From NCBI GenBank assembly GCA_030446805.1, contig JAUJMO010000001.1:251580-315579 (forward strand): a DNA stretch of 64,000 nt. Reading direction: 5' to 3'. The position numbers and the translations under genes are program-made. This stretch comes from Caulobacteraceae bacterium. Lineage in GTDB: Bacteria; Pseudomonadota; Alphaproteobacteria; Caulobacterales; Caulobacteraceae. Below are positions 39,707-50,722 of this stretch, in pieces; position 1 is the first letter of the stretch, and each line of letters opens with the position of its first letter. The notes beneath the pieces are model-generated. The model was not told the DNA's origin. It made no database searches and saw nothing but the letters and a program-made list of their open reading frames with translations.

Positions 39707-40309
39707 ATGACGACCGAACTCGACGCCCACGTCCGCGCCGTCGATCCGGACCGCTGGCTTTCCAGCCGCTTCATCGCCGACGTCCAGGCCCGGACCGACG
39801 TGGTCACCCTTTACGCCTTCGACCACGAGCTCCGTCGCGCGCCGCAGATCACCTCCAAGGCCTTGCTGGCCGAGATTCGGCTGACCTGGTGGAGCGAGGT
39901 GCTGGATCAGATCTACGGCGGGACGCCCGTTCGTCGGCATCCGACCGCCCAGGCCCTGGAGGCCGCTGTCGGGCGCCACGGCCTCCCGCGCGCGCCGCTG
40001 GAAGGTGCGCTCGATGCCCGCTTGTACGCCTTGGAGGGCGACCTCGCCGCGGGGGAGGCAGAGGCCGCCGAACACATCACCGAAGCGGCCGCCCTGACGC
40101 TCGACCCCGCCGTGGACCGGGGGGCGGCCCGCAGCCTGGGCGCGGCCTGGGCGGGCGGCGCACTCAACCCCGAAGCCCGCGCCGCCGCGCGCCGCATCTC
40201 CCCCGCCGCCTTTCCCGCGGTGGCGCATGCCGCGCTGGCCGGTCGCCCCCGCTCGCCTTTGGCGGACCGCCTTCGCCTGACCTGGGCGGTGACGCGGGGG
40301 AGGGTTTGA
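39707..40309 (+). CDS. Squalene/phytoene synthase family protein
   Basis: 200 residues, shorter than true synthases (about 280). The N-terminal half matches the family (TLYAFDHELRRAP, LLAEIRLTWWSEVLDQI). The second Asp-rich substrate motif is not evident, so this may be a diverged non-catalytic member like the NDUFAF6-type proteins of alphaproteobacteria, which assist complex I assembly. It lies 88 bp after secF. A true terpene role is unsupported: no other isoprenoid genes are near. Confidence 0.75.
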   Translation: MTTELDAHVRAVDPDRWLSSRFIADVQARTDVVTLYAFDHELRRAPQITSKALLAEIRLTWWSEVLDQIYGGTPVRRHPTAQALEAAVGRHGLPRAPLEGALDARLYALEGDLAAGEAEAAEHITEAAALTLDPAVDRGAARSLGAAWAGGALNPEARAAARRISPAAFPAVAHAALAGRPRSPLADRLRLTWAVTRGRV

Positions 40310-40353
40310 CCTTACCCGCCCCCCCTCCAAGCCGGGGAGAATCGCTGGCGTCC

Positions 40354-41478
40354 TCATGTCCAGTACAGCACCCGCGCTCTGGGCAGCCGCCCGTCCACCT
40401 CGCGCTCGAACCAGCTGCGCAGCTCGCGCATGGTCTCGGCCGGATAGACGTATTTGAGCGAGCCGAACTTGGTGGTCTTCCTGGCCCGCACGCTTTCGTC
40501 CATCTCCAGCGAAGATCCGGGATACCAGTCGGTCAGCACCTCCTTCGATCCCGGCGTGAACCGGTGGGTGATCAACTCCACCGTCAGGTCCAGCTCGGGC
40601 GCGTCGGCCACGGCGGCCGCCGCGCCGTCGAGCAGGGCGGCGTAGTGCTCCCGCCAGTCCTCGATCGGCATGATGGGCGCAATCGTCAGGCCAACGGGAT
40701 AGCCCGCGGCCGCCATGCGTCCCATGGCCCGCAATCGCGCGGGGAGGGACGCCGTCCCGCCTTCCAGCTTGCGCGTGATCGGCTCGGCGTTGACGGAGAA
40801 GCGCACGCGCGTGCGCCGTGCGTGCGGCAGGCCGAGCAGGCCGTCGACCCCGTCGTATTTGGTGGTCCAACGAAGCTGGGCCTCGGCGTTCCACCGGCCG
40901 AAGAAGTTGATCGCCTCGGCCAGCGAGCCCGTCAGGTGTTCGATCCCCAGCGGATCGGTGTAGCAGGACGCCTCGAAGGTGGTCCCCTCATGCGAACGCG
41001 CCGCCGACTTGGACGTGATCGTGCCGCGCCCGATGTATCCGCGCAGCCCGTCGAAGATCTCATCGAGATTGGCGTAGGCCCGCGTCACCGGCGGTCCGCT
41101 CAGAGATCCGGCTAGGTAGCAGTACTGGCAATGGGCCGGGCATCCCTCGGCCAGGTCGAACCGCCAGTCGGCCGAGGGCGGGATCGGCTGCAGCCGCCGC
41201 TTGGCGGAGGAGGCGGTGACCACGGCCAGGGTGGATTTGGCGCGGACGTATTCGCGTCGCTTGTCCGCGTCCGAGAGGCCGGTCAGGCGGTTGCTCTTGA
41301 GGAGGATCACCTCGGTGCCGAGCGCGGCTGTGCGCTCCACCATCGCCCGCCCATGCGGCCAGTCCAGCGCGGCGGGCGTGACGACCACCCGCTTGGGGAT
41401 CCAGATCTTCGGCCCGCGATCCGGCTGCCGCTTGGGCGGATGGTCGGTCCGGACCGGAGCGATGGGGAGAGCGGTCAC
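40354..41478 (-). CDS. Spore-photoproduct-lyase-like radical SAM protein
   Basis: 374 residues. The 4Fe-4S/SAM motif is CPAHCQYCY (CxxxCxxC, near 130), as in spore photoproduct lyase SplB. Later segments RVRFSVNAEPITRKLE and LTVELITHRFTPGSKE also fit that family. The start is taken as GTG 41478: an earlier in-frame start at 41556 would translate intergenic low-complexity DNA. The organism type does not sporulate, so the substrate is probably a different nucleic-acid or small-molecule lesion. It is transcribed in the same direction as trmFO, 90 bp downstream of it. Confidence 0.85.
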   Translation of the reverse strand: MTALPIAPVRTDHPPKRQPDRGPKIWIPKRVVVTPAALDWPHGRAMVERTAALGTEVILLKSNRLTGLSDADKRREYVRAKSTLAVVTASSAKRRLQPIPPSADWRFDLAEGCPAHCQYCYLAGSLSGPPVTRAYANLDEIFDGLRGYIGRGTITSKSAARSHEGTTFEASCYTDPLGIEHLTGSLAEAINFFGRWNAEAQLRWTTKYDGVDGLLGLPHARRTRVRFSVNAEPITRKLEGGTASLPARLRAMGRMAAAGYPVGLTIAPIMPIEDWREHYAALLDGAAAAVADAPELDLTVELITHRFTPGSKEVLTDWYPGSSLEMDESVRARKTTKFGSLKYVYPAETMRELRSWFEREVDGRLPRARVLYWT

Positions 41479-41568
41479 GGGGGCGGAATGACTGGCGAAA
41501 GCAGGGGTTGCCGCGCGCCCCTCCCCTGGCCGCTTCGCGGCCCGTCCTCCCCGCAAACGGGAAGCGTA

Positions 41569-42957
41569 CTATTCCGCCGCCATCCGCAGCTCGCCCAGCC
41601 AGCCGTCCAGGTCGCTGAGCGCGCGTTCGCTCATCGCCCGCTTTTTGGCCCGCCCGCGTTCGTGGCTGGGGATCTTGTTCCCGGCCGCGTCCCGCTTCGG
41701 TCCCATCATGGGCGGCAGCAGGCCGTAGTTGATGTTCATGGGTTGAAAGGCGCCGCCCACGTGACCGCCGGTGACATGGTTCAGCAGCGCCCCCAGCGCC
41801 GTGGTGGGCGGCGGGGCTTCGGAAGCCCGGCCCAGCCGCTCCGCCGCGGCGAAGCGGCCGGCGAGCAGGCCCATGGCCGCGCTCTCCACATAGCCCTCCA
41901 CACCCGTGATCTGCCCCGCGAAGCGCAGCCGCGGCTCCGCCTTGAGCCGAAGCGAGGTGTCCAGCAGCTTGGGGCTGTTCAGGAAGGTGTTGCGGTGCAC
42001 GCCCCCCAGCCGGGCGAACTGGGCCTGCTCCAGCCCCGGGATGGTGCGGAACACCTCCGCTTGGGAGCCGTGCTTAAGCTTGGTCTGAAAGCCCACCAGG
42101 TTGAACAGCGTGCCGAGCGCATTGTCCTGGCGCAGCTGCACCACGGCCCAGGGCTGCTCGCCGGCGCGGTGTGGGTTGTTGAGCCCGACCGGCTTCATCG
42201 GCCCATAGCGCAGGGTGTCCAACCCGCGTTCGGCCATGACCTCGATCGGCAGGCAGCCTTCGAACCAGGGCGTGTCGCGCTCCCAATCCTTGAACTCCGC
42301 CTTGGGGGCCTCCAGCAGCGCCTGGATGAAGCGCCCATACCCCTCCCGGTCCAGGGGGCAGTTCACATAGGCCTGGGCGTCGCCGTGCGGGCCCGGCTTG
42401 TTGTAGCGCGACTGTTTCCAAGCGACCGAGAAGTCGATGGTCTCCGCGTGCACGATGGGGGCGATGGCGTCGAAAAAGGCCAGCGAGCCCTCACCCGTCC
42501 GTTCCAGGATCGCGGCCGAGAGCGCGGGGGAGGCCAGGGGTCCGGCCGCCACGATCACGCTGTCCCACTCGGCCGGGGGCAGGCCCGCAACCTCCTCGCG
42601 CACAATGGCCACGTTCGGATGCGCCTCCAGCGCCGCCGTAACCGCCGCGGAGAAGCCGTCGCGGTCCACGGCCAGGGCTCCGCCGGCCGGCACCTGATGG
42701 CGGTCGCCGCAGCTCATGATCAGCGACCCGCACCGGCGCATCTCGGCATGCAGCAGCCCCACCGCATTGTGCGCCCAGTCATCGGAGCGGAAGCTGTTGG
42801 AGCAGACAAGCTCGGCCAGCCCGTCCGTGCCGTGCGCCGGGGTGGCCCGCAGCGGCCGCATCTCGTGCAGCACGACCGGCGCGCCGGCCTGGGCGGCCTG
42901 CCAGGCGGCTTCGGACCCGGCCAGGCCGCCGCCGATGATGTGGATGGGTGGCGTCAT
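41569..42957 (-). CDS. trmFO: Folate-dependent tRNA (uracil-54-C5)-methyltransferase
   Basis: A 462-residue flavoenzyme that makes m5U54 in tRNA using methylenetetrahydrofolate. The N-terminal FAD motif is [14 protein letters not shown], followed by [11 protein letters not shown] with a conserved Cys, [14 protein letters not shown] with the second functional Cys, and [20 protein letters not shown] 42957 is the family start; an upstream in-frame start adds 26 unrelated residues. Confidence 0.96.
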   Translation of the reverse strand: MTPPIHIIGGGLAGSEAAWQAAQAGAPVVLHEMRPLRATPAHGTDGLAELVCSNSFRSDDWAHNAVGLLHAEMRRCGSLIMSCGDRHQVPAGGALAVDRDGFSAAVTAALEAHPNVAIVREEVAGLPPAEWDSVIVAAGPLASPALSAAILERTGEGSLAFFDAIAPIVHAETIDFSVAWKQSRYNKPGPHGDAQAYVNCPLDREGYGRFIQALLEAPKAEFKDWERDTPWFEGCLPIEVMAERGLDTLRYGPMKPVGLNNPHRAGEQPWAVVQLRQDNALGTLFNLVGFQTKLKHGSQAEVFRTIPGLEQAQFARLGGVHRNTFLNSPKLLDTSLRLKAEPRLRFAGQITGVEGYVESAAMGLLAGRFAAAERLGRASEAPPPTTALGALLNHVTGGHVGGAFQPMNINYGLLPPMMGPKRDAAGNKIPSHERGRAKKRAMSERALSDLDGWLGELRMAAE

Positions 42958-43056
42958 GGCGGTTTCTATACCGCCCCCGAGCGCCTTTGACATCGCTTGA
43001 AAGGCCCGCGATGTTCGCGCCGGGACCGCCGCCACGCTTGCGGCGAAAGGGGCGAC

Positions 43057-43962
43057 ATGGCTGAGTTCTCGGCGACCGATGCTGCCCTTGAGGGGTTCCG
43101 CCTCACACGGGAGCGACCCAGGACGGTCCTGGTCTGGGCGGCGCTGATGCTCGTCTCCAGCCTGGTCAGCAACGGTCTGATCGTGGCCCTGGCCGGGGAG
43201 GCCTTCGCGGAGCTCATGCAGGGCGGCGGGGGCGGCGACCCGGACGAAACCCTGGCCAACATGCGCCGCGTCGTCCCGGCCTACGGCCTGCTGCTCCCTC
43301 TGGGCATCTTGTTCTCCTCAGTCATCACAGCGGCCATCTACCGCGCCCTGCTTCACCCCTCCGAAGGCGGTCCGGGCTTTCTCCGCTTCGGCCGCGATGA
43401 GCTCCGGCTTGCCGGCGCCCTGGTCCTGGTGGGCCTGCTCCTCGCAGGTGCGGGCATCGCCGTGCTTGTCGTAGCGAGCCTGCTGGGACTGGCGGCGGGC
43501 GCAGGCGGGGGCGGCGCGGTCGGGGGCGGGCTGGTCGCCGCCCTGCTCATCCTGGGGGCCCTGGTCTTCGTGGGCGTGCGGTTCTCCCTGGCCTTGCCGG
43601 CCACCTTCGCGGAGCGCCGCATCCGGGTGTTCGAGTCCTGGCGGCTCACCAAGGGCCGGTTCTGGCCGTTGTTGGGCGCCTATGTGCTGTCCTTCATCCT
43701 GGCCTTCGTGGTGTTGCTGCTGGCCCTGATGATCTATCTCGCGATCGCGGCGCTCGTGGCCGGGGGGATCGGCGGCGCTAGCTCCGTGTTCAGCCCGGAC
43801 TTCAGCAGCTTCACCGGCTTCTTCAGCCTGGCCATGATCATCTACATCCTGGTCACGGCCCTCGTCTCCGCCGTCACCACGACCATCACCACCGCGCCGC
43901 CGGCCGCCGCCTACCGCGACATCACCGGTTACGGGCAGGGCGCCGCCGAGGTGTTCAGCTAG
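43057..43962 (+). CDS. Multi-pass membrane protein of unknown function
   Basis: 301 residues with about six hydrophobic segments. The N-terminal [18 protein letters not shown] and the later [23 protein letters not shown] resemble each other, which suggests an internal duplication as in DUF975/glycerophosphoryl-diester-like membrane domains. Gly-rich loops ([21 protein letters not shown]) separate helices. An AAAGGGG Shine-Dalgarno precedes ATG 43057. The 3' end overlaps uvrA by 4 bases (convergent). Confidence 0.75.
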   Translation: MAEFSATDAALEGFRLTRERPRTVLVWAALMLVSSLVSNGLIVALAGEAFAELMQGGGGGDPDETLANMRRVVPAYGLLLPLGILFSSVITAAIYRALLHPSEGGPGFLRFGRDELRLAGALVLVGLLLAGAGIAVLVVASLLGLAAGAGGGGAVGGGLVAALLILGALVFVGVRFSLALPATFAERRIRVFESWRLTKGRFWPLLGAYVLSFILAFVVLLLALMIYLAIAALVAGGIGGASSVFSPDFSSFTGFFSLAMIIYILVTALVSAVTTTITTAPPAAAYRDITGYGQGAAEVFS

Positions 43963-46856
43963 GCGCGCTTCAGCTCCGCCACACGCGCCGTGCGCCGGTC
44001 CTCGTGCCGGCGCAGCACCTCCGCCAGGTAACGGCCGGTCCAACTGTCCGGGTCGGCCGCCACCTGCTCCGGCGTGCCGTGGGCCACGATGCGGCCGCCG
44101 CCGTCGCCGCCTTCCGGTCCGAAATCCAGCACCCAGTCGGCGGTCTTCACCACGTCGAGGTTGTGCTCGATCACCACCACCGTATTGCCCTGATCGGCCA
44201 GTTGGTGCAGCACCTCCAGCAGCTTGCGCGTATCTTCGAAATGCAACCCGGTGGTGGGCTCGTCCAGGATGTACAGCGTCCGCCCCGTGGCCCGGCGGCT
44301 CAGCTCCTTGGACAGCTTGACCCGCTGCGCCTCGCCGCCCGACAGCGTGGTGGCGGGCTGGCCCACCCGCACATAGCCCAGACCCACCCGCTTCAGCGTC
44401 TGCATCTTGTCCCGGATGGAGGGCACGGCCTTGAAGAAGTCCGCCGCCTCCTCGACGGTCATGTCCAGGACGTCGCTGATGGACCTGCCCTTGAACACGA
44501 TCTCCAGGGTTTCTCGGTTGTAGCGTTTGCCTTTGCATACGTCGCAGGTGACGTAGACGTCCGGCAGGAAGTGCATCTCGATCTTGATGAGCCCGTCGCC
44601 CTGGCAGGCCTCGCACCGCCCGCCCTTGACGTTGAAGCTGAACCGCCCTGGCCCATAGCCTCGCGCCTTGGCTTCCGGAAGGCCGGCGAACCAGTCGCGG
44701 ATCGGCTGGAACGCGCCCGTGTAGGTGGCGGGGTTCGACCGCGGCGTGCGCCCGATGGGGCTCTGGTCGATGTCGACCACCTTGTCGAAATGTTCGAGCC
44801 CCTCGATCCGCTCATAGGGGGCCGGCGCGTCCGAGGCGTTGTTCAGCCGCCGGGCGGCCGCCTTGTACAGCGTCTCGATGGTGAAGGTGCTCTTGCCCCC
44901 GCCGCTCACGCCCGTGATGCAGGTCAACACCCCCACCGGGACTTCGCCCGTGACGTGCTTGAGGTTGTTGCCTGAGGCGCCCGTGACCTTGAGCCGCTTC
45001 TTGCCCAGGAGTCGGCGGGCGTCGGGGACGGCGATCTCACGCGCGCCCGTGAGATACTGGCCGGTGATGCTCCTGGGATTGGCCATCACCTCCGCGGGCT
45101 TGCCCTGGGCGATGATCTCGCCGCCGTGGACGCCCGCCGCGGGACCCATGTCGATGACGTAGTCGGCCGTAAGGATGGCCTCCTCGTCGTGCTCCACCAC
45201 CAGCACCGAATTGCCAAGATCGCGCAGGCCCTTGAGCGAGGTCAGCAGCCGTGTGTTGTCGCGCTGGTGCAGCCCGATGGAGGGTTCGTCCAGCACATAG
45301 AGCACCCCGGTCAGTCCCGAGCCGATCTGCGAGGCCAGGCGGATGCGTTGGCTTTCCCCGCCCGAGAGCGTTCCGCTGCTCCGCGACATCTGCAGATAGT
45401 CCAGCCCGACATCGTTCAGGAAGCGCAGGCGGTCGGTGATCTCCTTGAGTATCCGTCGGGCGATCTCCGCCTGCTTGGTCGTGAGCAGGGGCTCCAGCTT
45501 GCCGAACCACTCGCCCGCGTTGCGGATCGACAGGTTGGATACGTCCGCGATGTCCAGGCCCGCCACACGGACCGCCAGAGCCTCCGGCTTGAGCCGCTTG
45601 CCGCCGCAGGTCTCGCAGGGCGTCTCCGACTGATAGCGCCCCAGCTCCTCGCGCACCCAGGCGCTGTCCGTCTCGCGCAACCGCCGGTCGATGTTGGGGA
45701 TCACCCCTTCGAAGGGCTTGCTCGTCTCGAACTTCCGCGCTCCGTCGTCATAGGCGAACCGGATCTTCTCCTTGCCCGTGCCGAACAAGACGGCGTTGCG
45801 TCCCGCCTCCGGCAGCGTCCGCCACGGCTTCTCCATGGAGAAGCCGTAGTGCGCCGCCAGCCCCTGCAGGGTCTGGGTGTAGAAGGGGGAGGGGCTCTTG
45901 GCCCAGGGCGCGATGGCGCCTTTGTAGAGCGTCTTGTCTCCGTCCGGAACGATCTTGCCCGGATCGGTGGCCAGCTTCACGCCCAGCCCGTCGCACACGG
46001 GGCAGGCCCCTTGCGGACTGTTGAAGCTGAACAGCCGCGGCTCGATCTCGCTGATGGTGAAGCCCGACACGGGGCAGGCGAACCGTTCGGAGAACATCAG
46101 CCGTTTGGGCTCGCTCTCGCCGGGCTCGACCGTGGCCCACTCCGCCGTGGCGATCCCGTCGGCCAGCCGCAGCGCCTGCTCCAGCGAATCGGCCAGCCGG
46201 CCTTCCAGCCCGGGCTTCACCACCACCCGGTCCACGATCACGTCGATGTCGTGCTTGAACTTCTTGTCCAGCGCCGGCGCGTCCTCGACGGCGTAGAGCT
46301 CGCCGTCGATGCGGACACGCTGGAAGCCTTGACGCTGCCAGTCGGCCAGCTCCTTCCTGAACTCGCCCTTGCGCCCGCGCACCACCGGCGCGACCAGCAG
46401 CAGCCGCGTGCCTTCGGGCAGCGCCATCGTCCGGTCCACCATCTGGCTGACCGTCTGGCTCTCGATCGGCAGGCCGGTGACCGGCGAATAGGGAACGCCC
46501 ACCCGCGCCCACAGCAGGCGCATGTAGTCGTGGATCTCCGTCACCGTGCCCACGGTCGAGCGCGGGTTCTTGGACGTGGTCTTCTGCTCGATGGAGATCG
46601 CGGGAGACAGCCCTTCGATCAAGTCCACGTCCGGCTTGCCCATCAGCTCCAGAAACTGGCGGGCGTAGGCGGACAGGCTCTCGACATAGCGTCGCTGCCC
46701 CTCGGCGTAGATGGTGTCAAAGGCCAGCGAGCTCTTGCCAGACCCGGACAGTCCCGTGAGCACCACCAGTTCGCCGCGCGGAATGTCCACATCGACGCCC
46801 TTGAGGTTGTGCTCTCGCGCGCCGCGCACGCGGATAAAGGCCGAGGTGTCTCTCAT
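43959..46856 (-). CDS. uvrA: Excinuclease ABC subunit A
   Basis: 965 residues; the damage-sensing ATPase of nucleotide excision repair. Two ABC modules have Walker [14 protein letters not shown] and [13 protein letters not shown]. The zinc modules are visible as CETCGGKR and CEACQGDG ... CDVCKGKRY, and ABC signatures LSGGE appear twice. ATG 46856 begins [18 protein letters not shown] perfect SOS box lies about 70 bp upstream (46925-46939), so LexA control is expected. Confidence 0.98.
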   Translation of the reverse strand: MRDTSAFIRVRGAREHNLKGVDVDIPRGELVVLTGLSGSGKSSLAFDTIYAEGQRRYVESLSAYARQFLELMGKPDVDLIEGLSPAISIEQKTTSKNPRSTVGTVTEIHDYMRLLWARVGVPYSPVTGLPIESQTVSQMVDRTMALPEGTRLLLVAPVVRGRKGEFRKELADWQRQGFQRVRIDGELYAVEDAPALDKKFKHDIDVIVDRVVVKPGLEGRLADSLEQALRLADGIATAEWATVEPGESEPKRLMFSERFACPVSGFTISEIEPRLFSFNSPQGACPVCDGLGVKLATDPGKIVPDGDKTLYKGAIAPWAKSPSPFYTQTLQGLAAHYGFSMEKPWRTLPEAGRNAVLFGTGKEKIRFAYDDGARKFETSKPFEGVIPNIDRRLRETDSAWVREELGRYQSETPCETCGGKRLKPEALAVRVAGLDIADVSNLSIRNAGEWFGKLEPLLTTKQAEIARRILKEITDRLRFLNDVGLDYLQMSRSSGTLSGGESQRIRLASQIGSGLTGVLYVLDEPSIGLHQRDNTRLLTSLKGLRDLGNSVLVVEHDEEAILTADYVIDMGPAAGVHGGEIIAQGKPAEVMANPRSITGQYLTGAREIAVPDARRLLGKKRLKVTGASGNNLKHVTGEVPVGVLTCITGVSGGGKSTFTIETLYKAAARRLNNASDAPAPYERIEGLEHFDKVVDIDQSPIGRTPRSNPATYTGAFQPIRDWFAGLPEAKARGYGPGRFSFNVKGGRCEACQGDGLIKIEMHFLPDVYVTCDVCKGKRYNRETLEIVFKGRSISDVLDMTVEEAADFFKAVPSIRDKMQTLKRVGLGYVRVGQPATTLSGGEAQRVKLSKELSRRATGRTLYILDEPTTGLHFEDTRKLLEVLHQLADQGNTVVVIEHNLDVVKTADWVLDFGPEGGDGGGRIVAHGTPEQVAADPDSWTGRYLAEVLRRHEDRRTARVAELKRA

Positions 46857-46924
46857 GCGGAGGGCGTCGAACTCTGTCGGGGTGGAACCGTCCGATATGG
46901 GATGGCGAGTCGCGGAGCGGCAGG

Positions 46925-46939
46925 GAACATTAGGCGAAC
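46925..46939 (-). promoter_or_regulatory. LexA (SOS) box upstream of uvrA
   Basis: On the minus strand it reads GTTC-GCCTAAT-GTTC, a perfect alphaproteobacterial GTTC-N7-GTTC operator, 68 bp before the uvrA start and 63 bp before the divergent gene at 47003. It may control one or both. Confidence 0.82.
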
Positions 46940-47002
46940 GGGCCTGTGTCGGCAATCCGGCTCCACTTGCCTGCGGTCGCGCTCCATCGTAGCTGGACGA
47001 CC

Positions 47003-47713
47003 ATGGACGCAGAGCCCCGCCCCGAGGACTCCGCCCCCCCGGGCGCACGGGGGCGGCGACGCGGCCCGCTGATCGTGGCGGGCCTCGGAGCCCTGGTCGC
47101 GGCGGGCCTGGGCGCCATGGTGGCGCTGGGCGTCTTCCGTCAGGATCCGGCCGACGACACGCCTCCGCCCGCCGCCGAAGGCGGGCTCAAGATCGAGTTG
47201 GGGAACGCCCAGGGCGGGGACCGCATCGACCCCGCGCGCCCGCTCCGCTGCTTTGTGGAAGGCAGGTCCGTGGGCGAGCTGGCGGTGGCCGCCTGCGCCA
47301 AGCGCAACGGCGTGGCCGCCCAGAACCTCGACGTGGGCCTCGACGCCCAAGGTGAACTGGCCGCGGTGGTGGCCTTGCCCCAGCCCCAACCGGAGCCGGT
47401 CTTCTCCGAGCCGGAGCCGCAACCCGAGCCGATCCTGGACGACTACGAGGCCCCGCCCACGCCCCGCCGCGTGCAAGCGGGCGAGTGCTTGCGCCACTCC
47501 GGCGGGGAATGGCGCACCCTCGGCGAGGCGCTCGACCTGGACACCTGCCTCCAGGTCCTGTTCCAGGGTCGCTGCGAGGAGCCCGGCTCCGCCGCCTACG
47601 GCCGCTGGAAGGGCCAGACCCTGCGGCTGGTCACAGGTCGCGTGGAGATCGCGCCCGACGGCTCCACCTTCAGCACCCTCGTCGAGCAGGACGCCTCATG
47701 CATGCTGCCCTGA
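47003..47713 (+). CDS. Membrane-anchored protein of unknown function
   Basis: 236 residues. A basic N-terminal cytosolic stretch (GARGRRRGP) and one membrane helix ([23 protein letters not shown]) precede a periplasmic domain with about four cysteines ([28 protein letters not shown]), which probably form disulfides. A Pro/Glu spacer ([18 protein letters not shown]) splits the domain in two. No family is recognised. ATG 47003 is used. The next gene overlaps its 3' end by 16 bases, so the two are coupled. Confidence 0.7.
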   Translation: MDAEPRPEDSAPPGARGRRRGPLIVAGLGALVAAGLGAMVALGVFRQDPADDTPPPAAEGGLKIELGNAQGGDRIDPARPLRCFVEGRSVGELAVAACAKRNGVAAQNLDVGLDAQGELAAVVALPQPQPEPVFSEPEPQPEPILDDYEAPPTPRRVQAGECLRHSGGEWRTLGEALDLDTCLQVLFQGRCEEPGSAAYGRWKGQTLRLVTGRVEIAPDGSTFSTLVEQDASCMLP

Positions 47714-48063
47714 AGCTCGGGCTCGCAGCGGCCTCCGCCCTGCTGCTCTGCGGCTGCCAGCCGGAGCTGGACGCCCCGCGCGTGCGCGGCGCCTGCTACC
47801 ACCTGGTCACCAAGGAAGGGCAGGAGCCCCGTTTCAACCGCCTGCCCGGAAACTACCAAAGCCTGGAATACTGCGCGGCCGCCTTGGAGGTGATCCGGCG
47901 TCGCGGCGGGCGCGCCGAAATCAACGGCGCCTACGGGGGCCAGTTCCTGTTCCATAACAAGCGCGGGATCATGGTGGCGCAGCGCTACAACGGCATGCGC
48001 TACATGGCCTTGGTGCGCACGGGGGACGGGCGGCTGGCCATGCCGGGCGCTATCCGCCGATAG
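47698..48063 (+). CDS. Small lipoprotein of unknown function
   Basis: 121 residues. A lipobox LLLCGC gives an envelope lipoprotein. The mature part has ACYHLVTKEGQEPRFNRL and YCAAALEVIRRRGG, with one possible disulfide, and ends GQFLFHNKRGIMVAQRYNGMRY (quoted partly), suggesting a compact beta-rich fold. It starts within the previous gene (16-base overlap) and is likely co-expressed with it and with ssb 80 bp downstream. Confidence 0.72.
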   Translation: MHAALKLGLAAASALLLCGCQPELDAPRVRGACYHLVTKEGQEPRFNRLPGNYQSLEYCAAALEVIRRRGGRAEINGAYGGQFLFHNKRGIMVAQRYNGMRYMALVRTGDGRLAMPGAIRR

Positions 48064-48142
48064 GGCACAAAAGCGGAACATCGGGCTGGACGCCGCCGGG
48101 CTCCGGCGTTAACCTTTGCTGATCATCGAGAGGACGGGCGAC

Positions 48143-48652
48143 ATGGCGGGCAGCGTCAACAAGGTCATTCTGGTGGGCAATTTGGGCAAGGACCCGGTGG
48201 TCCGCTCCATGGGTTCCGGCGACCGCGTCGCCACCTTTTCTCTCGCGACCTCCGAGTCCTGGCGCGACAAGAACAGCGGCGAGCGCAAGGAAAAGACCGA
48301 GTGGCACAACATCGCCATCTTCAACGACAACATCGTCAAGGTTGTCGAGAACTACCTGAAGAAGGGCTCTAAGGTCTACATCGAAGGGCAGCTCAGCAGC
48401 CGTAAGTACACCGACAAGGACGGTGTGGAGAAGTACATGACCGAGGTGGTCGTGAACCGCTTCAAGGGCGAGCTCACCATGCTCGACGGACGCGGAGAGG
48501 GTGGCGGGGCGAGTGACTTCGGCGGCGAGTCCGGCGGCGGTTACGGCCGGAGCGGGGGAGGAGGCGGCTTCAACTCCGGCCCCGCAAACCGCGGCGGCGG
48601 CGGTCCCCGCGAATCCTTCCCCGCCGACCTGGACGACGAGATCCCGTTCTAG
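48143..48652 (+). CDS. ssb: Single-stranded DNA-binding protein
   Basis: 169 residues. The N-terminal OB fold begins [18 protein letters not shown] and contains [19 protein letters not shown]; a Gly-rich linker (about 120-160) leads to the acidic tip DLDDEIPF that recruits partner proteins. ATG 48143 is the family start. It lies near uvrA, as in many bacteria, but no perfect SOS box was seen directly upstream. Confidence 0.97.
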   Translation: MAGSVNKVILVGNLGKDPVVRSMGSGDRVATFSLATSESWRDKNSGERKEKTEWHNIAIFNDNIVKVVENYLKKGSKVYIEGQLSSRKYTDKDGVEKYMTEVVVNRFKGELTMLDGRGEGGGASDFGGESGGGYGRSGGGGGFNSGPANRGGGGPRESFPADLDDEIPF

Positions 48653-48736
48653 AGCCGGAGGCCCCGAGCCCGCGAACGTCTTCCGCGAGTGACGCGTCCT
48701 TAACAACCTCGGCGTTAGCTTTCGGGTTATGTCGGG

Positions 48737-50722
48737 GTGGGTGCGTCCGGTTCCAGTATGGCTCCTTTCAGCAATCGGCCGTCGCGTCTGCTCATCGTAG
48801 ACGACCTCGCGGACAATCGGGCGGTTCTAGGTCGTCGTCTCCAGAGACGCGGCTTCGAGGTCGTGGAGGCCGAGGGCGGCCGCGAAGCGCTGGCGCTGAT
48901 CGCCGCCCAGCCTTTCGACCTGATTCTGCTCGACTTGATGATGCCGGACCTGAACGGGTTCGAGGTCTTGCGCGCCATCCGCGCCACCCGCTCGGTGCGC
49001 GAGCTTCCCGTCATCATGGTGACGGGCAAGGCCCAGGACGAGGACATCGTCGAGGCGCTCGCCATGGGCGCCAACGACTATGTGACCAAGCCGGTGGCCT
49101 TTGAGGTGGCCCTGGCCCGCATCGAGGCGCTGACCGCGCGCAAGCACGCCGACGAGGCCCATCAGCACGCGGCGGAAGAGCTGCAGGCGGTCACGCTCCA
49201 ACTCCGCGACGAGCGCGACTTCCTCCAGAACGTGTTCGAGCAGTTGGACAAGGGCATCGTCATCAGTGAGGGCTCGCGGCTGCTGGTGGCCAACGATCGC
49301 CTCCTCAATCTGTTCGGGTTGAGCGTCGCCCAGTGCCCGCTGGGCGGGGATCTTGCGGCCATCGCCTCCACGACCGCGCTGGAGGAGTCGGGCGTGACGC
49401 CCGTACGGGCGCGCTTCATCGCCGAGGTCACGGCCTGGTTCCTGCAGTCCGGTGCCGACTACCGCGAGATGCGCTGCCCCGATGGTCGCGTGCTCGAACT
49501 TCGCCGCCAAGCTCCGGCCAATGGAAAGCACATCGGGATCCTGGCCGACATCAGCGCGAAGGCCACGGCTTCGGACCGCCTGCACCAGTCTCAGAAAATG
49601 GAGGCGCTGGGCGAACTCGCGGGCGGGGTCGCTCACGAATTCAACAATCTCCTGCAGGTGATCGGCGGCTTCTCGCGCGCCGCCTTCGCTCGGGCCGAGG
49701 ACCCGCAGGCGGTTCGGGCCGCCTTGGAGGAGGTGATGATGGCCTCCGGCCGAGCTGCCGACCTGTCGCGGGAGATGCTGACCTTCAGCCGCAACTGGGT
49801 GGGCTCGGGCAAGGTCATCGCCGTGAATGAGGAGCTGCCTCAATTGGAACGGCTGATCTCCTTCGAGTCCCGGGGCATCCGCGTGGAGGTATCCGCCGAG
49901 CCGGACCTCCGGGTGATCATGGACAAGACCAACTTCACCCAGGCCCTCCTGAATCTCGCCATCAACGGGCGCGACGCCATGAGCAAGGGTGGGGTGCTCA
50001 CCATCGCCGCCCGCCATCGCCATGCGGAGGCGCCCATCCTGTCGTCCGTGGACGTGGCCAACGTCCTGCCCCCGGGCGACTATGTCGAGATCGCCGTGAC
50101 CGACCAGGGGGGCGGAATTCCCAAGGACGTCCTGCCCCGCATCTTCGAACCCTTCTTCACGACCAAGACGACCGGCAAGGGTACGGGGCTGGGCCTGTCC
50201 TTCGTGTTCGGCGTGGTCAAGCAGGCGGGCGGCGCCATCGACGTGGTCTCCGTTCCGGGCCGCGGCTCCACTTTCACCATCCTCCTGCCTCGGTCGGGCA
50301 AGCCGGTGAGCCCCGAGTTGCGGGACGCGGACTATCAAGGCGGGCACGAGACCATACTGGTCGTCGATGACGAGCCCCAGGTCCGGGCGGTCACCAGCAC
50401 GCTGCTGGAAGAGCTCGGTTACACCGTGGTCCAGGCCAACGGCGGCCTGCAGGCGCTGGAGCTGTTCGACGACGACCGCGACCGGTTCGACCTGATCCTG
50501 ACCGATGTGGCCATGCCGGACATGGACGGCTTCGACCTGGCCGCCGTTCTGGACGAGATCGGATGCCAGGCCCCCGTGGGCTTCATGACCGGCTGCGTCC
50601 CCGACCTCGAGCACCAGGACGACCGGTTCACCGCCGCCCGCACCAACATCATCCAAAAGCCCTTCAACCTTAGAAGCCTCGCCGTCTTCACCCGGGACGT
50701 GCTGCAGGAAAACGCCGCATGA
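48737..50722 (+). CDS. Soluble hybrid histidine kinase, REC-PAS-HisKA-HATPase-REC
   Basis: 661 residues without membrane segments. The order is an N-terminal receiver with Asp66 (LILLDLMMPD), a coiled coil (HADEAHQHAAEELQAVTL), a PAS-like domain (about 165-275), HisKA with His300 (GVAHEFNNLLQV), HATPase (NLAINGRDAM; GTGLGLSFVFG) and a C-terminal receiver with Asp590 (LILTDVAMPD). Having receivers at both ends suggests it is itself an output target in a phosphorelay. GTG 48737 is used; ATG 48758 is a shorter alternative. It is coupled by a 4-base overlap to a single-domain response regulator. Confidence 0.92.
   Translation: MGASGSSMAPFSNRPSRLLIVDDLADNRAVLGRRLQRRGFEVVEAEGGREALALIAAQPFDLILLDLMMPDLNGFEVLRAIRATRSVRELPVIMVTGKAQDEDIVEALAMGANDYVTKPVAFEVALARIEALTARKHADEAHQHAAEELQAVTLQLRDERDFLQNVFEQLDKGIVISEGSRLLVANDRLLNLFGLSVAQCPLGGDLAAIASTTALEESGVTPVRARFIAEVTAWFLQSGADYREMRCPDGRVLELRRQAPANGKHIGILADISAKATASDRLHQSQKMEALGELAGGVAHEFNNLLQVIGGFSRAAFARAEDPQAVRAALEEVMMASGRAADLSREMLTFSRNWVGSGKVIAVNEELPQLERLISFESRGIRVEVSAEPDLRVIMDKTNFTQALLNLAINGRDAMSKGGVLTIAARHRHAEAPILSSVDVANVLPPGDYVEIAVTDQGGGIPKDVLPRIFEPFFTTKTTGKGTGLGLSFVFGVVKQAGGAIDVVSVPGRGSTFTILLPRSGKPVSPELRDADYQGGHETILVVDDEPQVRAVTSTLLEELGYTVVQANGGLQALELFDDDRDRFDLILTDVAMPDMDGFDLAAVLDEIGCQAPVGFMTGCVPDLEHQDDRFTAARTNIIQKPFNLRSLAVFTRDVLQENAA

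Noticed and set aside
39707..40309. Carotenoid or hopanoid biosynthesis locus
   Set aside because: Only one short, diverged squalene/phytoene-synthase-like gene; no desaturase, cyclase or prenyl synthase nearby.
48064..48142. SOS box upstream of ssb
   Set aside because: GGAACATCGGGCTGGAC is only a half-match to GAAC-N7-GAAC; the second half-site is missing.
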